Source of the DNA: Leifsonia sp. fls2-241-R2A-40a
GTDB lineage: Bacteria; Actinomycetota; Actinomycetes; Actinomycetales; Microbacteriaceae
Assembly: GCF_030209575.1 (NCBI RefSeq)
Contig: NZ_JARVRS010000001.1
Location: 1,550,001-1,614,000, forward strand
Length of the DNA: 64,000 bases
Reading direction: 5' to 3'
Made by a program: the position numbers and the translations under genes. Below the pieces are notes generated by a model. It searched no databases, was not told the origin of the DNA, and saw nothing but the letters and a program-made list of their open reading frames with translations. Shown here piece by piece: positions 44,042-53,210 of the stretch. Within the stretch, counting starts at the first letter, position 1; each line of letters opens with the position of its first letter.

Positions 44042-44518
44042 CTACTCCTCCCCGATGTCCTCGTTCCACAAGCCGGGGTTGGACGTGATGAAGGCTCCCA
44101 TCATCGCGATCAGTTCGGGATCGTTGATGACGGCGATGTCGACGCCGTGCTCTGCCAGCCAGTCCTGGCCGCCGGAAAAGCTGCGGTCGTCGCCGACGAC
44201 CACGCGTCCGATGCCGAACTGCCTGACCAGGCCGGAGCAGTACCAGCACGGTGACAGGGTGGTGACCATGACAGTGTCGCGGTAGCTGCGCTGGCGTCCG
44301 GCATTGCGGAAGGCGTTGGTCTCGGCGTGCATGGACGCATCGCCGTCCTGCACCCGCCGGTTGTGGCCGCTCCCGAGCAGCCGGCCCTCGCCGTCGAACA
44401 GTGCCGCCCCGATCGGGATGCCGCCGGCGCCCGCGCCCAGCCGTGCCTCGGCCGTCGCGACGGCGAGTTTCTCGGCGTCGGTCGCGTAGATGCGGGCGTC
44501 CGCGTCAGCGGCGCTCAT
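44042..44518 (-). CDS. Nucleoside/cytosine deaminase (CDA fold)
   Basis: 158 aa. Zinc site H64-A-E66 (SMHAETNAF) and P90-C-x2-C (SPCWYCSGL, Cys91/Cys94) of the cytidine-deaminase superfamily. The size and motifs are closest to yeast-type cytosine deaminase rather than the larger E. coli CodA. ATG overlaps the stop of the permease gene (ATGA). With the transporter it probably salvages cytosine to uracil, although other bases such as isocytosine analogues are possible. Confidence 0.87.
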   Translation of the reverse strand: MSAADADARIYATDAEKLAVATAEARLGAGAGGIPIGAALFDGEGRLLGSGHNRRVQDGDASMHAETNAFRNAGRQRSYRDTVMVTTLSPCWYCSGLVRQFGIGRVVVGDDRSFSGGQDWLAEHGVDIAVINDPELIAMMGAFITSNPGLWNEDIGEE

Positions 44519-45966
44519 GCGACCTCGTCTGCGGCATCCACCCCGACGATCACCGACGGCTCGGTGTCGAGGCTCGCGCCGAGCTGGACGTTGAACACCC
44601 GGAACAGAATCCAGTACAGCACCGCTGCGAGTACGAATCCGACGAGCGGGGTCAGGTCGCCGATCGGGGCTGCAGCGGCGATCGGGCCCGTGTAGAACGT
44701 CTGTGCCGAGAACAGCCAGATCGACACCGCGCCCGCGACCACGAGCGAGATCCAGCCCGCCGGGTTCCGGTACCGCGCGTGGCTGGTGACCAGGCTCGCG
44801 ATCTCCGTGCCACGACGGAGCCAGCGGTCGGTGAGGACGACGCCGAGCCACGGGGCGATCCAGTAGGCGATGACGAGGAGGAAGCCCTCGTATTTGGCCC
44901 CGGCGTCCGGCAACGCGCTCCACGCGATGAAGAAGCCGATGATGCCGAAACCGAGCGCGACGATCGCCCGCCGCCACGCGAACGGGATCCGGATGCCCGC
45001 CGCGAGGAACGACATCGCGCCGGAGTAGATGTTCAGCGCGTTGGCGGCGATCGCGCCGACGGCGATCGCGAGGAGCGTCAGGTCGCGGATCACCGTCGGC
45101 ATGTGCGCGGTGAAGGAGGCAGTCGGATCGTCCGGGTTGAATCCGGCGATCGTGGCCGCGGCGGCACCCGCGGCCATCAGCACGACGCAGCTGACGAAGT
45201 TGCCGAGACCCGCGGCCCAGCCGATGGCACGCCGACTGGTGCCGGCGGGGAGGTACCGGCTGTAGTCGGAGGCGTACGGGTTCCAGCCCGCGGCGTAGCC
45301 GAACGCCGCCGCTGCGGTGAGCGTCCAGCCCGCGAAGCTGAAGCCGCCGCCCTTGACCGCGCCCGTGAGGTCCGCGTGCAGGAAGACCGTGACGGTGGCG
45401 ACCAGGAAGATCGCCCCGAGGATGTAGGTCGCGTAGCGCTCGAAGAGTTGCACCAGGTCGTGTCCGATGAACGCAACGACGACCTCGACGACCACGACGA
45501 TCAGCAGCGACAGTACCGCGGGCATCCCGGTCAGCGTGGTCAGTGCGAACGCGCCGCTCACGGAGTTGACCGCGAACCAGCCGAGGCCGGCCATCACCGT
45601 ATTGAGGGCCGACGGGAGGATGTTGCCGCGGCTGCCGAACGCGGTGCGGCCGATCACCATCTGGGCGAGCCCCTCGCGGGGACCCCATGTGGAGAGGATG
45701 CCCTGCGTGAGGGCGCCGAGCGCAGTGCCGAAGATCAGCGCAGTCATCGCCTGCCAGAAGCCCAGCCCGAAGAACGCGACCGCGATCACGCCGACGAAAA
45801 TGGTCGCGAACTCGAGATTCGGGGCCGTCCACGTGGCAAAGAGCTGCCACGGCGACCCGTGCCGTCGCTCCGGCGGGATCGCTTCGATGCCGCCCGATTC
45901 GACGCTGGTGACGTTCGGACGCTGAGCAGCTACTGGCGCTGTCGCAGCCGTGGGGGTTGAGGTCAT
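44515..45966 (-). CDS. NCS1-family cytosine/purine permease (CodB-like)
   Basis: 483 aa, 12 helices. The N-terminal signature (ESGGIEAIPPERRHGSPWQL), the substrate-site region ATWTAPNLEFATIFVG and the NPYASDYSRYLP motif belong to NCS1 cation symporters. Transports a nucleobase, likely cytosine given the linked deaminase. Operon of two genes; the upstream 138 bp contain no recognisable riboswitch. Confidence 0.9.
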   Translation of the reverse strand: MTSTPTAATAPVAAQRPNVTSVESGGIEAIPPERRHGSPWQLFATWTAPNLEFATIFVGVIAVAFFGLGFWQAMTALIFGTALGALTQGILSTWGPREGLAQMVIGRTAFGSRGNILPSALNTVMAGLGWFAVNSVSGAFALTTLTGMPAVLSLLIVVVVEVVVAFIGHDLVQLFERYATYILGAIFLVATVTVFLHADLTGAVKGGGFSFAGWTLTAAAAFGYAAGWNPYASDYSRYLPAGTSRRAIGWAAGLGNFVSCVVLMAAGAAAATIAGFNPDDPTASFTAHMPTVIRDLTLLAIAVGAIAANALNIYSGAMSFLAAGIRIPFAWRRAIVALGFGIIGFFIAWSALPDAGAKYEGFLLVIAYWIAPWLGVVLTDRWLRRGTEIASLVTSHARYRNPAGWISLVVAGAVSIWLFSAQTFYTGPIAAAAPIGDLTPLVGFVLAAVLYWILFRVFNVQLGASLDTEPSVIVGVDAADEVA

Positions 45967-46104
45967 GGAGGCAGCATATGAATTGCCGGCCTCCGCAACT
46001 TCTTCCGGTCCAAAACGTCACGAGTTGTTTACACACGGCAAGCAGAGTGGAGACGCGAAGTTCTCGCGCTGCTGTGCCGACGTGGTCGAGCGCGGTGGTG
46101 ACGA

Positions 46105-46773
46105 TCAGGTCAGGTGCGCGATCCCGCTGCCGAGGACGAAGACTCCGACGAGGGCGAGAACCACCACGGTGACGGCAGCGCTGTTGGAGGCGATCCACTC
46201 CCGCGCGCGTTCCAGCCTCGGGCGAGTGCGCCGAGGGGAGGCGAGCGCAACGACCACGAGCGCGATGACGCCCGAGGCGGTGATCAGGGTGTAGACGGCG
46301 ATGACGACCACGGCTTCGCTCACGGACAGGTTCGCGCCCCGGATGGCGAGGCCTGCGGCGACACTGAGCAGTATCGCTTTCGGCCGGAAGCAGAGTGCGA
46401 GAGCGAACCCGAGTGAACTCCACGGGCCGAAGGATCGTACGGCACGCAGCCATCGGGGCTCTGCAGTCGATGGCACCGCCGGACGACGTCGCCACTGGAC
46501 GATCGCAAGGACGATCAGCGCCACGCCGATGAGGATTTCGACGATGCCGACCGCCGCCTCCGGCTGGCGGTTCTCGGTGAGCGGCAGCACCTGCGCCAGC
46601 AGCGAGAACAAGGCCGCGGTGAGGAAGATGCCGGCGGTCCACCCGATGACGAAGGGGAGGGAGGATCGCCGCTGGTTGGGCGACAGGAGGATGACGATGG
46701 TCGCCGTCAGCGGGACCGAGCTCAGCAGTCCCGCGAAAGCGAGCGGGATCACGTACCCCAGCGCATCTCCCAC
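46105..46773 (-). CDS. GAP/Sap-family (SfLAP-like) six-helix membrane protein
   Basis: 222 aa with six membrane helices: VIPLAFAGLLSSVPLTATIV, then LLSPNQRRSSLPFVIGW, and WRRRP loop; matches the Sap, sulfolipid-1-addressing protein family (PF11139) known from mycobacterial lipid export. Function in this organism unknown; likely moves or helps move a lipid or small hydrophobic molecule. Single gene. Confidence 0.75.
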   Translation of the reverse strand: MGDALGYVIPLAFAGLLSSVPLTATIVILLSPNQRRSSLPFVIGWTAGIFLTAALFSLLAQVLPLTENRQPEAAVGIVEILIGVALIVLAIVQWRRRPAVPSTAEPRWLRAVRSFGPWSSLGFALALCFRPKAILLSVAAGLAIRGANLSVSEAVVVIAVYTLITASGVIALVVVALASPRRTRPRLERAREWIASNSAAVTVVVLALVGVFVLGSGIAHLT

Positions 46774-46870
46774 AGCCCGGCCCCCTTCCGTCGGTCAGTG
46801 ACGGCGTCCGAGCGGGAGCGCTGCCTCCAGTGATGATCTTCTCGCCTTTACGGCCGTGGCGGCGAGAGGG

Positions 46871-47827
46871 TCAGGCGGTGCCGTGCTGCTGCCCCGCGCT
46901 GGCCTCCGCTGTGCGCCGCCGCTGGTTCACCCGTTGCGCTACCAGGGTCGCCACCCCGCCGAGTGTGATCGCGGCGAGGTTGATGACCAGCTGGATGAGC
47001 GCGCCGACGGACTGCTCGGTGGCCCCGTAGGCGAGAGCGACGGCGGCGTTCGCGGCGGCCGGGACCGTCGTCACCGAGATCAGCACCCCGATGAGAGCGC
47101 CCGACTTCGCCGTCGACAGGGACAGCAGGCCGGCGACGCCGGCGAGGAAGCCGACCACCCAGCTGAGCACGTTCGGTCTCCAGATGAAATCGGTCAGAGG
47201 CCGGGAGTGCAGCAGGTCGGCGGGTGACATCAGGTGGAGCGCGGTGAGCACCAAGGTGAACAGGATGGTGACCACGATGGCGACGGCGAACCCGACGGCG
47301 AGGGCGAGGACGGATTGAGCGATCATCCGGCGCCGCCACCGCACGAGCCCCACCGAGAGGGCGGCGAGCGGGCCGAAGTCCGGGCCGACGACCATCGCGC
47401 CGACGATGAGGATGGGTTCGTCGAAGACCACACCGATCGCAGCGATCATGGTGGCGACGGACATGAACGTCAAGAACGTGGGGGAGAGGCTGGTCTCCTC
47501 ATGCGTGCGCTGCTCGATCTCCTGCCACACCACCGCGTCGGCGGCGTGCCCGGGTGCTGCGCGGCTTGCGCGCCTCGCCGCATCCGAGATCTCCACGCCG
47601 ATGTCGTCGACCGAGATCGAGCCCTCGTGCTGCACCCCGAGCTGCTGAAGCCGGTCGAGAAGGGTGCTCAACCCTTCGCGGGCGACATCGCAGAGCACCA
47701 GGTCGCCGGGCGGTCGGGAGGCGGCCTTCGGGATGCGAACGATGTTGGTCGTCGCGACGCTGTCCTCGAGGGTGGTGAGCACCCGGTCGACGAGGTCGGC
47801 GGGGGCGATGATTCGCAGATGCTGCAC
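46871..47827 (-). CDS. DUF389-family membrane protein
   Basis: 318 aa. An N-terminal regulatory alpha/beta part (residues 1-85) is followed by the DUF389 core with the typical PTFLTFMSVATMIAAIGV, EPILIVGAMVVGPDFGPLAA and VLISVTTVPAAANAAVALAY helices. Membrane-embedded, around six to seven helices. Biochemical role not established. No operon partner. Confidence 0.85.
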   Translation of the reverse strand: MQHLRIIAPADLVDRVLTTLEDSVATTNIVRIPKAASRPPGDLVLCDVAREGLSTLLDRLQQLGVQHEGSISVDDIGVEISDAARRASRAAPGHAADAVVWQEIEQRTHEETSLSPTFLTFMSVATMIAAIGVVFDEPILIVGAMVVGPDFGPLAALSVGLVRWRRRMIAQSVLALAVGFAVAIVVTILFTLVLTALHLMSPADLLHSRPLTDFIWRPNVLSWVVGFLAGVAGLLSLSTAKSGALIGVLISVTTVPAAANAAVALAYGATEQSVGALIQLVINLAAITLGGVATLVAQRVNQRRRTAEASAGQQHGTA

Positions 47828-47894
47828 GTGGCCAGTGTCGCCGCAATCCAGCTGCGGGTCCGGTGATCGGGGGCGTGTCGGTGAACGCGGCCGG

Positions 47895-48542
47895 TCAGGG
47901 CAGAGGGTCGTTGAGGTATGACGACAGGCGCGGTCCGCGGCTGAGCGCCCCGTTCACGATCGTCTCGATCGCGAATTCGCTCGCGCCCGCGAGGTCGACG
48001 GCGTCCGGGTCGAGCAGCCACTGGAGCTGCAGGCCGTCCATGACGGCGAGGATGGAAGCGGAGGCCTGCGCGATCGTGTCCGGCTCGGTCACGCCCTGCT
48101 GCGCGCAGAGCTCGCGGAACGCGTCGGCCACCTCGCCGCGAAGCGTGCGGTACCGCTCCTCGAAGAACTCCTTGGCGGGATGCTCGTCGGTGACCGACTC
48201 CGCCGACAGCACGGTGTAGACCTGCACGATCCCGGGGCGCTGGGCGTTGCGCTGCGCGGTCGCCACGAGATGAGCGAAAAGCGCTGGGCCATCGGGGATG
48301 CGGCGGCTCGCGAGGTGGGCGACGTCGTCGCGGTCACGGAACTCCAGCATCTCCAGAAGCAGGTTCTGCTTCGACCCGAAGTGGTGGAGGACGCCGGCGT
48401 GGGTGATCCCCACCTGCTCGGCCACGTCGTTGAGCGTCCCGTTGACGGACCCCTTCGTTCCGAAGGTCTCGATCGCCGCCCGCAGGATATCCGTGCGCTT
48501 CCGCTCCGTTTCCGGGCGCGGGTGGGCGTTGCCGCTGCTCAT
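47895..48542 (-). CDS. TetR-family transcriptional regulator
   Basis: 215 aa from ATG 48542 with GGAAGGG upstream; the frame is open 144 nt further, but only through the operator region. HTH: DILRAAIETFGTKGSVNGTL, then VAEQVGITHAGVLHHFGSKQ. Divergent from the binding-protein/GH3 operon with two inverted repeats in the gap, so it likely controls both units. The ligand may be an oligosaccharide, an unusual effector for TetR proteins. Confidence 0.88.
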   Translation of the reverse strand: MSSGNAHPRPETERKRTDILRAAIETFGTKGSVNGTLNDVAEQVGITHAGVLHHFGSKQNLLLEMLEFRDRDDVAHLASRRIPDGPALFAHLVATAQRNAQRPGIVQVYTVLSAESVTDEHPAKEFFEERYRTLRGEVADAFRELCAQQGVTEPDTIAQASASILAVMDGLQLQWLLDPDAVDLAGASEFAIETIVNGALSRGPRLSSYLNDPLP

Positions 48543-48588
48543 GGGCCCTTCCGTCGTGCTTTCTGCTGGGGACTGGTTGCGGCCGAGC

Positions 48589-48602
48589 TTACCAGCCAGT
48601 AA
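48589..48602. promoter_or_regulatory. Candidate TetR operator 1 (TTACCAGCCAGTAA)
   Basis: Inverted repeat TTAC...GTAA with CCAGTAA arm, in the 156-bp gap between divergent TetR and binding-protein genes. Confidence 0.5.
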
Positions 48603-48618
48603 CCTCGCTCCAACTTGA

Positions 48619-48636
48619 TTACTTTCTGACCAGTAA
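48619..48636. promoter_or_regulatory. Candidate TetR operator 2 (TTACT-n8-AGTAA)
   Basis: Shares CCAGTAA with operator 1. It lies between TTGATT (48615-48620) and AAGTAT (48639-48644), a weak promoter with 18-nt spacing for the rightward operon, so binding would block that promoter. Confidence 0.5.
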
Positions 48637-48698
48637 GCAAGTATCAATCGCAGCACCATCCCGGGCACAACGAACGTGTCCGCCATGAAGGAGAAGCA

Positions 48699-50378
48699 AT
48701 GAGGCTTAGGAAGTACTTGATCACGGCGTCCGCAGTCGCGGCGATCGGAGCGCTCGCGCTGACCGGTTGCTCGTCGAACGGCTCCGCCTCAGCGAACGGC
48801 GGAAGCACCGGTTCGCTCACCGTGGCGAAGCCGGACGGCGCGGCCATCCTGGCGACGCAGATCAACAACCCGTTCATCACCACCGGTTCCGGCATGTCGC
48901 TCGGCTACGACCGCATGATCTACGAGCCCCTCGCGATCGTGAACCCGGTCGGCAAGAACGAGACCACCCCGTGGCTCGCGTCGAAGGTCGAGTGGAACTC
49001 CGACTACACGCAGCTCACCGTCACCCCGCGCAAGGGCGTCAAGTGGAGCGACGGCAAGCCTTTCACCGCGGACGACATCGTCTTCACGTACAACCTCATC
49101 AAGAACACTCCGGCCCTCGACCTGGGCGGCCTGAAGCTGTCCGACATCAAGAAGGACGGAGACAACGTCGTCCTCAGCTTCAGCGAGTCGAAGTTCGTCA
49201 AGCAGGGCGATGTGCTCCAGGTGGCCATGGTCCCCGAGCACCAGTGGAAGAGCATCGCCGACCCGACGAAGGACGCGGTCAAGGACGCGATCGGCACCGG
49301 CCCGTACACGATCAAGAGCTTCTCGTCGCAGGGCGTCGTGCTGAACGCGCGCGACGGCTACTGGGGCGGCAAGGCCCCCGTGGCCCAGCTCAAGTACCTC
49401 GAGTACAACGACAACACCGGCCTCCTCCGCGCGCTGCAGACCGGCGAGACCGACTGGGCTCAGATCTTCATCACCGACTACCAGAAGAACTACGTCGACA
49501 AGGACAAGAAGCACAACGTGTTCTGGGGCGCCAACGTGCTGAGCCCGGACATGATCCTGGTCAACACGACGAAGGCTCCCTTCAACGATGTCGCGTTCCG
49601 CAAGGCCGTGAACATGGTCGTCGACCGCAAGGCGCACGCCGAGAAGGCCCGCAGCAACGCGGGACCCGAGCTCACCAACGTGACGGGCATCCCGCAGCCG
49701 ACCGGCGACCAGTACATCGCCTCCGACTACAAGGACCAGACGTTCACGATCGACGCCGACGGCGCCAAGAAGGTCCTCACCGACGCCGGCTACACCTGGA
49801 AGAGCGGCGCCCTGATGGACCCGTCCGGCAAGCCGGTCTCGTTCACCCTGCAGGACCCGCAGGGCTGGAACGACTACGTCACGGGCATCCAGCTCGTCGC
49901 CAACCAGATCAAGAGCACCCTCGGCGCCGACGCGAAGGTCGCGACGCCGGACGCCGACACCTGGTTCGCCAACGTCGCCTCGGGCAACTTCGACGCCGCC
50001 CTCCACTGGACCGGCTCCGGCTCGAACCCATGGCACATCTATGACGACGTCATGAACGGCAGCTACCTGGAGCAGGCGGCCGACGGCAAGGTCTCGGACA
50101 ACTTCGGGCGCTACAGCAACCCGGAGGCCACCGCCCTCCTGAAGCAGTACGCGCAGGCGTCCGACGACAGCGCGCGCACCGAGGCGCTGAACAAGCTGCA
50201 GAAGATCTTCGTGGACGACGTCCCCGCGATCGCGATCGGGACGCACCCGCAGCTGGCCCAGTACAACACCCGGAAGTTCACCGGCTGGCCGAGCGAGCAG
50301 AACCAGTACGCCACCGCCGACCCGACCCAGCCGTCGGCGGTCCAGGTGCTGATGAAGCTCAAGCCCGCGGGCAAGTAG
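48699..50378 (+). CDS. ABC transporter solute-binding lipoprotein, family 5 (peptide/oligosaccharide)
   Basis: 559 aa. Lipoprotein signal ending at LTGC (Cys24), then an SBP_bac_5 domain (RKGVKWSDGKPFTADDIVFT; RKAVNMVVDRKAHAE). Family 5 proteins bind peptides or, in saprophytes, beta-glucan oligosaccharides. The operon ends in a GH3 beta-glucosidase gene, so an oligosaccharide ligand is more likely than a peptide. First gene of the operon, controlled by the divergent TetR. Confidence 0.9.
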   Translation: MRLRKYLITASAVAAIGALALTGCSSNGSASANGGSTGSLTVAKPDGAAILATQINNPFITTGSGMSLGYDRMIYEPLAIVNPVGKNETTPWLASKVEWNSDYTQLTVTPRKGVKWSDGKPFTADDIVFTYNLIKNTPALDLGGLKLSDIKKDGDNVVLSFSESKFVKQGDVLQVAMVPEHQWKSIADPTKDAVKDAIGTGPYTIKSFSSQGVVLNARDGYWGGKAPVAQLKYLEYNDNTGLLRALQTGETDWAQIFITDYQKNYVDKDKKHNVFWGANVLSPDMILVNTTKAPFNDVAFRKAVNMVVDRKAHAEKARSNAGPELTNVTGIPQPTGDQYIASDYKDQTFTIDADGAKKVLTDAGYTWKSGALMDPSGKPVSFTLQDPQGWNDYVTGIQLVANQIKSTLGADAKVATPDADTWFANVASGNFDAALHWTGSGSNPWHIYDDVMNGSYLEQAADGKVSDNFGRYSNPEATALLKQYAQASDDSARTEALNKLQKIFVDDVPAIAIGTHPQLAQYNTRKFTGWPSEQNQYATADPTQPSAVQVLMKLKPAGK

Positions 50379-50394
50379 AGCAGCACGCCCCCAC

Positions 50395-50439
50395 TCGTCC
50401 GGGGCGGATCGAGGCCACGCGCCCGTCCGCCCCGGACGA
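50395..50439 (+). promoter_or_regulatory. Intercistronic stem-loop after the binding-protein gene
   Basis: Perfect 14-nt arms (TCGTCCGGGGCGGA at 50395-50408; complement at 50426-50439) with a 17-nt loop, in the 92-nt gap before the first ATPase gene. An alternative pairing (GGCGGATCG with CGATCCGCG, to 50445) also exists. It occupies the same place as the hairpin in the LacI-controlled operon. Confidence 0.75.
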
Positions 50440-50470
50440 TCCGCGGACAGCACGAAAGCGACGACGCACC

Positions 50471-51295
50471 ATGACAGACTCCCTGCTCTCCGTACGCGAC
50501 TTCTCGGTCGTGTACGACGTGGACCCGCCGGTCGCGGCGGTCAAGAACATCACCCTCGACATCAAGCGCGGCGAGATCGTCGGCCTGGCCGGCGAGAGCG
50601 GCTGCGGTAAGACCACCCTCGCCTACGGCGTGCAGCGCCTCCTCAAGCCCCCGGCCGTGATCACCAGCGGCAGCGTGGTCTTCCACGACGAGGGCGGCGA
50701 GGACATCGACATCAACTCGCTCGACGCGGAGCAGATGCGCCGCTTCCGCTGGGACAAGATCTCCATGGTCTTCCAGGGCGCGATGAACGCGCTCAACCCG
50801 GTGGCGACGATCGGCTCGCAGCTCGAGGACGTGTTCGAGGTCCACCGCCCCGGCATGACCCGCGCCGAGCGCAAGGCCGCCGTGATCGAGCTCCTCGAGA
50901 TCGTGAAGGTCGGCGCACAACGCGTGCGCTCCTTCCCGCACGAGCTCTCCGGCGGGATGCGCCAGCGCGTCATGATCGCCATGGCGCTGGCCCTCCGCCC
51001 CCAGCTGATGGTGATGGACGAACCGACGACCGCGCTGGACGTGCTCGTCCAGCGGGAGATCCTCAAGCAGATCTCGCAGCTGCGCCACGACTTCGGGTTC
51101 TCCGTCGTCTTCATCACCCACGACCTCCCGCTGCTGCTGGAGATCAGCGACCGGATCGCCATCATGCGCGAGGGCGAGATCGTCGAGCTGGCGCCGGCCC
51201 AGCAGCTCTGGTCCGACCCCCAGCACGAGTACACGCAGCGGCTGCTGCAGTCGTTCCCGCGACTCACCGGGGAGAGAGGGGTGGTCGTCCGATGA
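50471..51295 (+). CDS. Oligopeptide/oligosaccharide ABC transporter ATPase (DppD/OppD type)
   Basis: 274 aa. Walker A GESGCGKTT (about residues 41-49), signature LSGGMRQR, Walker B LMVMDEPTTALD and the C-terminal Opp/Dpp stretch (DPQHEYTQRLLQSFPRL). Its stop overlaps the start of the second ATPase gene (ATGA). With that partner it drives the two permeases downstream. Confidence 0.92.
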   Translation: MTDSLLSVRDFSVVYDVDPPVAAVKNITLDIKRGEIVGLAGESGCGKTTLAYGVQRLLKPPAVITSGSVVFHDEGGEDIDINSLDAEQMRRFRWDKISMVFQGAMNALNPVATIGSQLEDVFEVHRPGMTRAERKAAVIELLEIVKVGAQRVRSFPHELSGGMRQRVMIAMALALRPQLMVMDEPTTALDVLVQREILKQISQLRHDFGFSVVFITHDLPLLLEISDRIAIMREGEIVELAPAQQLWSDPQHEYTQRLLQSFPRLTGERGVVVR

Positions 51296-52104
51296 CCACG
51301 CTCGAGTTTAGGAACGTCACGAAGATCTACAACGTCCGCGGGTCGGGTCAGTTGAAGGCGCTCGACGACGTCAGCTTCACGCTGGGCCCCCGGCAGACCA
51401 TCGGGCTGGTCGGCCAGTCGGGCAGCGGGAAGTCGACGATCGCGAAGATCCTGACCCAGCTGGAGACCCCGACCCGCGGCGACGTCCTGCTGGACGGTGC
51501 TCCGATCCCGCGGAGCGGCAAGCGGCTCCGGCGGTACCGGCAGCAGCTGCGGATGGTGTTCCAGGACCCGTTCGCCTCCCTCAACCCGTCGCACTCGATC
51601 CGCCACCACATCGAGCGCCCGCTAAGGCTCGACCACGTCGTTCCGCGCGGCGAGGTCGACGCGGAGGTGCGGCGACTGCTGCACCGGGTGCAGCTGGATG
51701 CGGACGCGGTGATCGACCGTCGGCCGCACGAGCTCTCCGGGGGCCAGCGGCAGCGCGTGGCCATCGCCCGCGCGCTCGCCTCCCGCCCGGCGCTCCTGGT
51801 GGCCGACGAGCCGGTGTCGATGCTGGATGTGTCCATCCGGCTCGGCGTGCTCAACCTCCTCGCCGATCTGCAGCGGGAGGAGGGGCTCGGAGTGCTCTAC
51901 ATCACCCACGACCTCGCCACCGCCCGGCACTTCAGCGACGAGATCATCGTGCTCAATCAGGGCCGGATCGTCGAGCACGGCGCAGCCGACGACGTGATCC
52001 TGCGCCCGCAGGACCCGTACACGCGCGAGCTCCGTGCGGCGTCCCCCGATCCCGAGAACCATTTCGGAGCGATGACCGCTCAGACTGCAGGAGGTGCGCT
52101 GTGA
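51292..52104 (+). CDS. Oligopeptide/oligosaccharide ABC transporter ATPase (DppF/OppF type)
   Basis: 270 aa. Walker A GQSGSGKST (about residues 42-50), signature LSGGQRQRVAIARALA, Walker B LLVADEPVSMLD and the Opp-type tail (PQDPYTRELRAASP). Second of the ATPase pair; its stop overlaps the permease start (GTGA). Confidence 0.92.
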   Translation: MTTLEFRNVTKIYNVRGSGQLKALDDVSFTLGPRQTIGLVGQSGSGKSTIAKILTQLETPTRGDVLLDGAPIPRSGKRLRRYRQQLRMVFQDPFASLNPSHSIRHHIERPLRLDHVVPRGEVDAEVRRLLHRVQLDADAVIDRRPHELSGGQRQRVAIARALASRPALLVADEPVSMLDVSIRLGVLNLLADLQREEGLGVLYITHDLATARHFSDEIIVLNQGRIVEHGAADDVILRPQDPYTRELRAASPDPENHFGAMTAQTAGGAL

Positions 52105-53207
52105 GCGCCGAAGCGACGACGTCGGCCGGCCTCGGCTCCGCCGACCCGAACCGGGCCCCGATCGACCCGACGCTCGTCGGAACGACGGCCACGCGCGCCG
52201 AGCGCGGGCGGGCGCGCATCCCGTGGCGGTTCATCGGCGGCCGCACCGCCTTCTACGCGTTCACCCTGTGGGCGGCGATCACGATCAACTTCTTCATCCC
52301 CCGGCTGATGAAGGGCGATGCCGTCTCCTCCTATATGGCGCGCAGCCAGGGCCAGCTGACCCCGGAGGCCGAGAAGGCGCTGCGGCTCCTGTTCGGCCTC
52401 GACAAGTCGGTGCCGCTCTGGCAGCAGTACGTCGACTACTGGAACATGCTGCTCCACGGCAATCTGGGCGTCTCCCTCTCGACGGGTATGGCGCCGGTGG
52501 GCGACGCGATCGCCTCGGCCCTCCCCTGGACGCTCGGGCTCGTCGGCTTCGCCACGGTCGTCTCGTTCCTGATCGGGACGGCGCTGGGCGCGGTCATCGG
52601 CTGGAAGCGCGGTGGGCGCCTGGACGTGTTCGTGCCGATCACGACCTTCCTCGGGACGATCCCCTACTTCTGGCTGGGGCTCATCCTCATCGCGATCTTC
52701 TCGACCACGCTGGGCTGGTTCCCGGCGGGCCACGCTTACGAGCTGGGCGTCGAACCGGGCTGGAACGGCGAATTCATCGGCCAGGTGGCCTCGCACGCGG
52801 CCCTCCCGATGGCCACGATCGTGATCGTCTCGCTCGGCGGCTGGGTGCTCGGGATGCGCAACATGATGCTCACCGTGCTCGACGAGGACTACATCACCGT
52901 CGCGCAGGCGAAGGGCATGCCGAATCGGCGGGTGCTGTGGCGCTACGCGGCGCGGAACGCGGTGCTCCCGCAGATCCAGAGCTTCGCGCTGGCGATCGGC
53001 TTCATCGTCAGCGGCACGATCGTCATGGAGATGGTCTTCTCCTACCCCGGCATCGGCCTGCTTCTGCTGAACGCGACCAACGCGAAGGACTACGCGCTCA
53101 TGCAGGGCATCTTCCTCGTCCTGGTCCTGGCGGTGCTGATCGCGAACATCATCGCGGACATCGCCTACGCCATCCTCGACCCGCGCACCCGTCAGACGGA
53201 GGCCTGA
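52101..53207 (+). CDS. ABC transporter permease (DppB type)
   Basis: 368 aa, long for the family because of a 45-residue hydrophilic N-terminal extension before the first helix (FYAFTLWAAITINFFIPRL). Six helices, with the inner-membrane component loop (DYITVAQAKGMPNRRVLWRY) that contacts the ATPases. GTG start overlaps the ATPase stop. Confidence 0.92.
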   Translation: MSAEATTSAGLGSADPNRAPIDPTLVGTTATRAERGRARIPWRFIGGRTAFYAFTLWAAITINFFIPRLMKGDAVSSYMARSQGQLTPEAEKALRLLFGLDKSVPLWQQYVDYWNMLLHGNLGVSLSTGMAPVGDAIASALPWTLGLVGFATVVSFLIGTALGAVIGWKRGGRLDVFVPITTFLGTIPYFWLGLILIAIFSTTLGWFPAGHAYELGVEPGWNGEFIGQVASHAALPMATIVIVSLGGWVLGMRNMMLTVLDEDYITVAQAKGMPNRRVLWRYAARNAVLPQIQSFALAIGFIVSGTIVMEMVFSYPGIGLLLLNATNAKDYALMQGIFLVLVLAVLIANIIADIAYAILDPRTRQTEA

Positions 53208-53210
53208 CCC

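Noticed and set aside
45967-46104. Riboswitch upstream of the cytosine permease
   Set aside because: No conserved purine- or pyrimidine-sensing element could be recognised.
44042-46642. 866-codon minus-strand frame reaching from the Sap-like gene to the deaminase
   Set aside because: Only its last 158 codons are the deaminase; the rest is out of frame with the permease and Sap-like gene.
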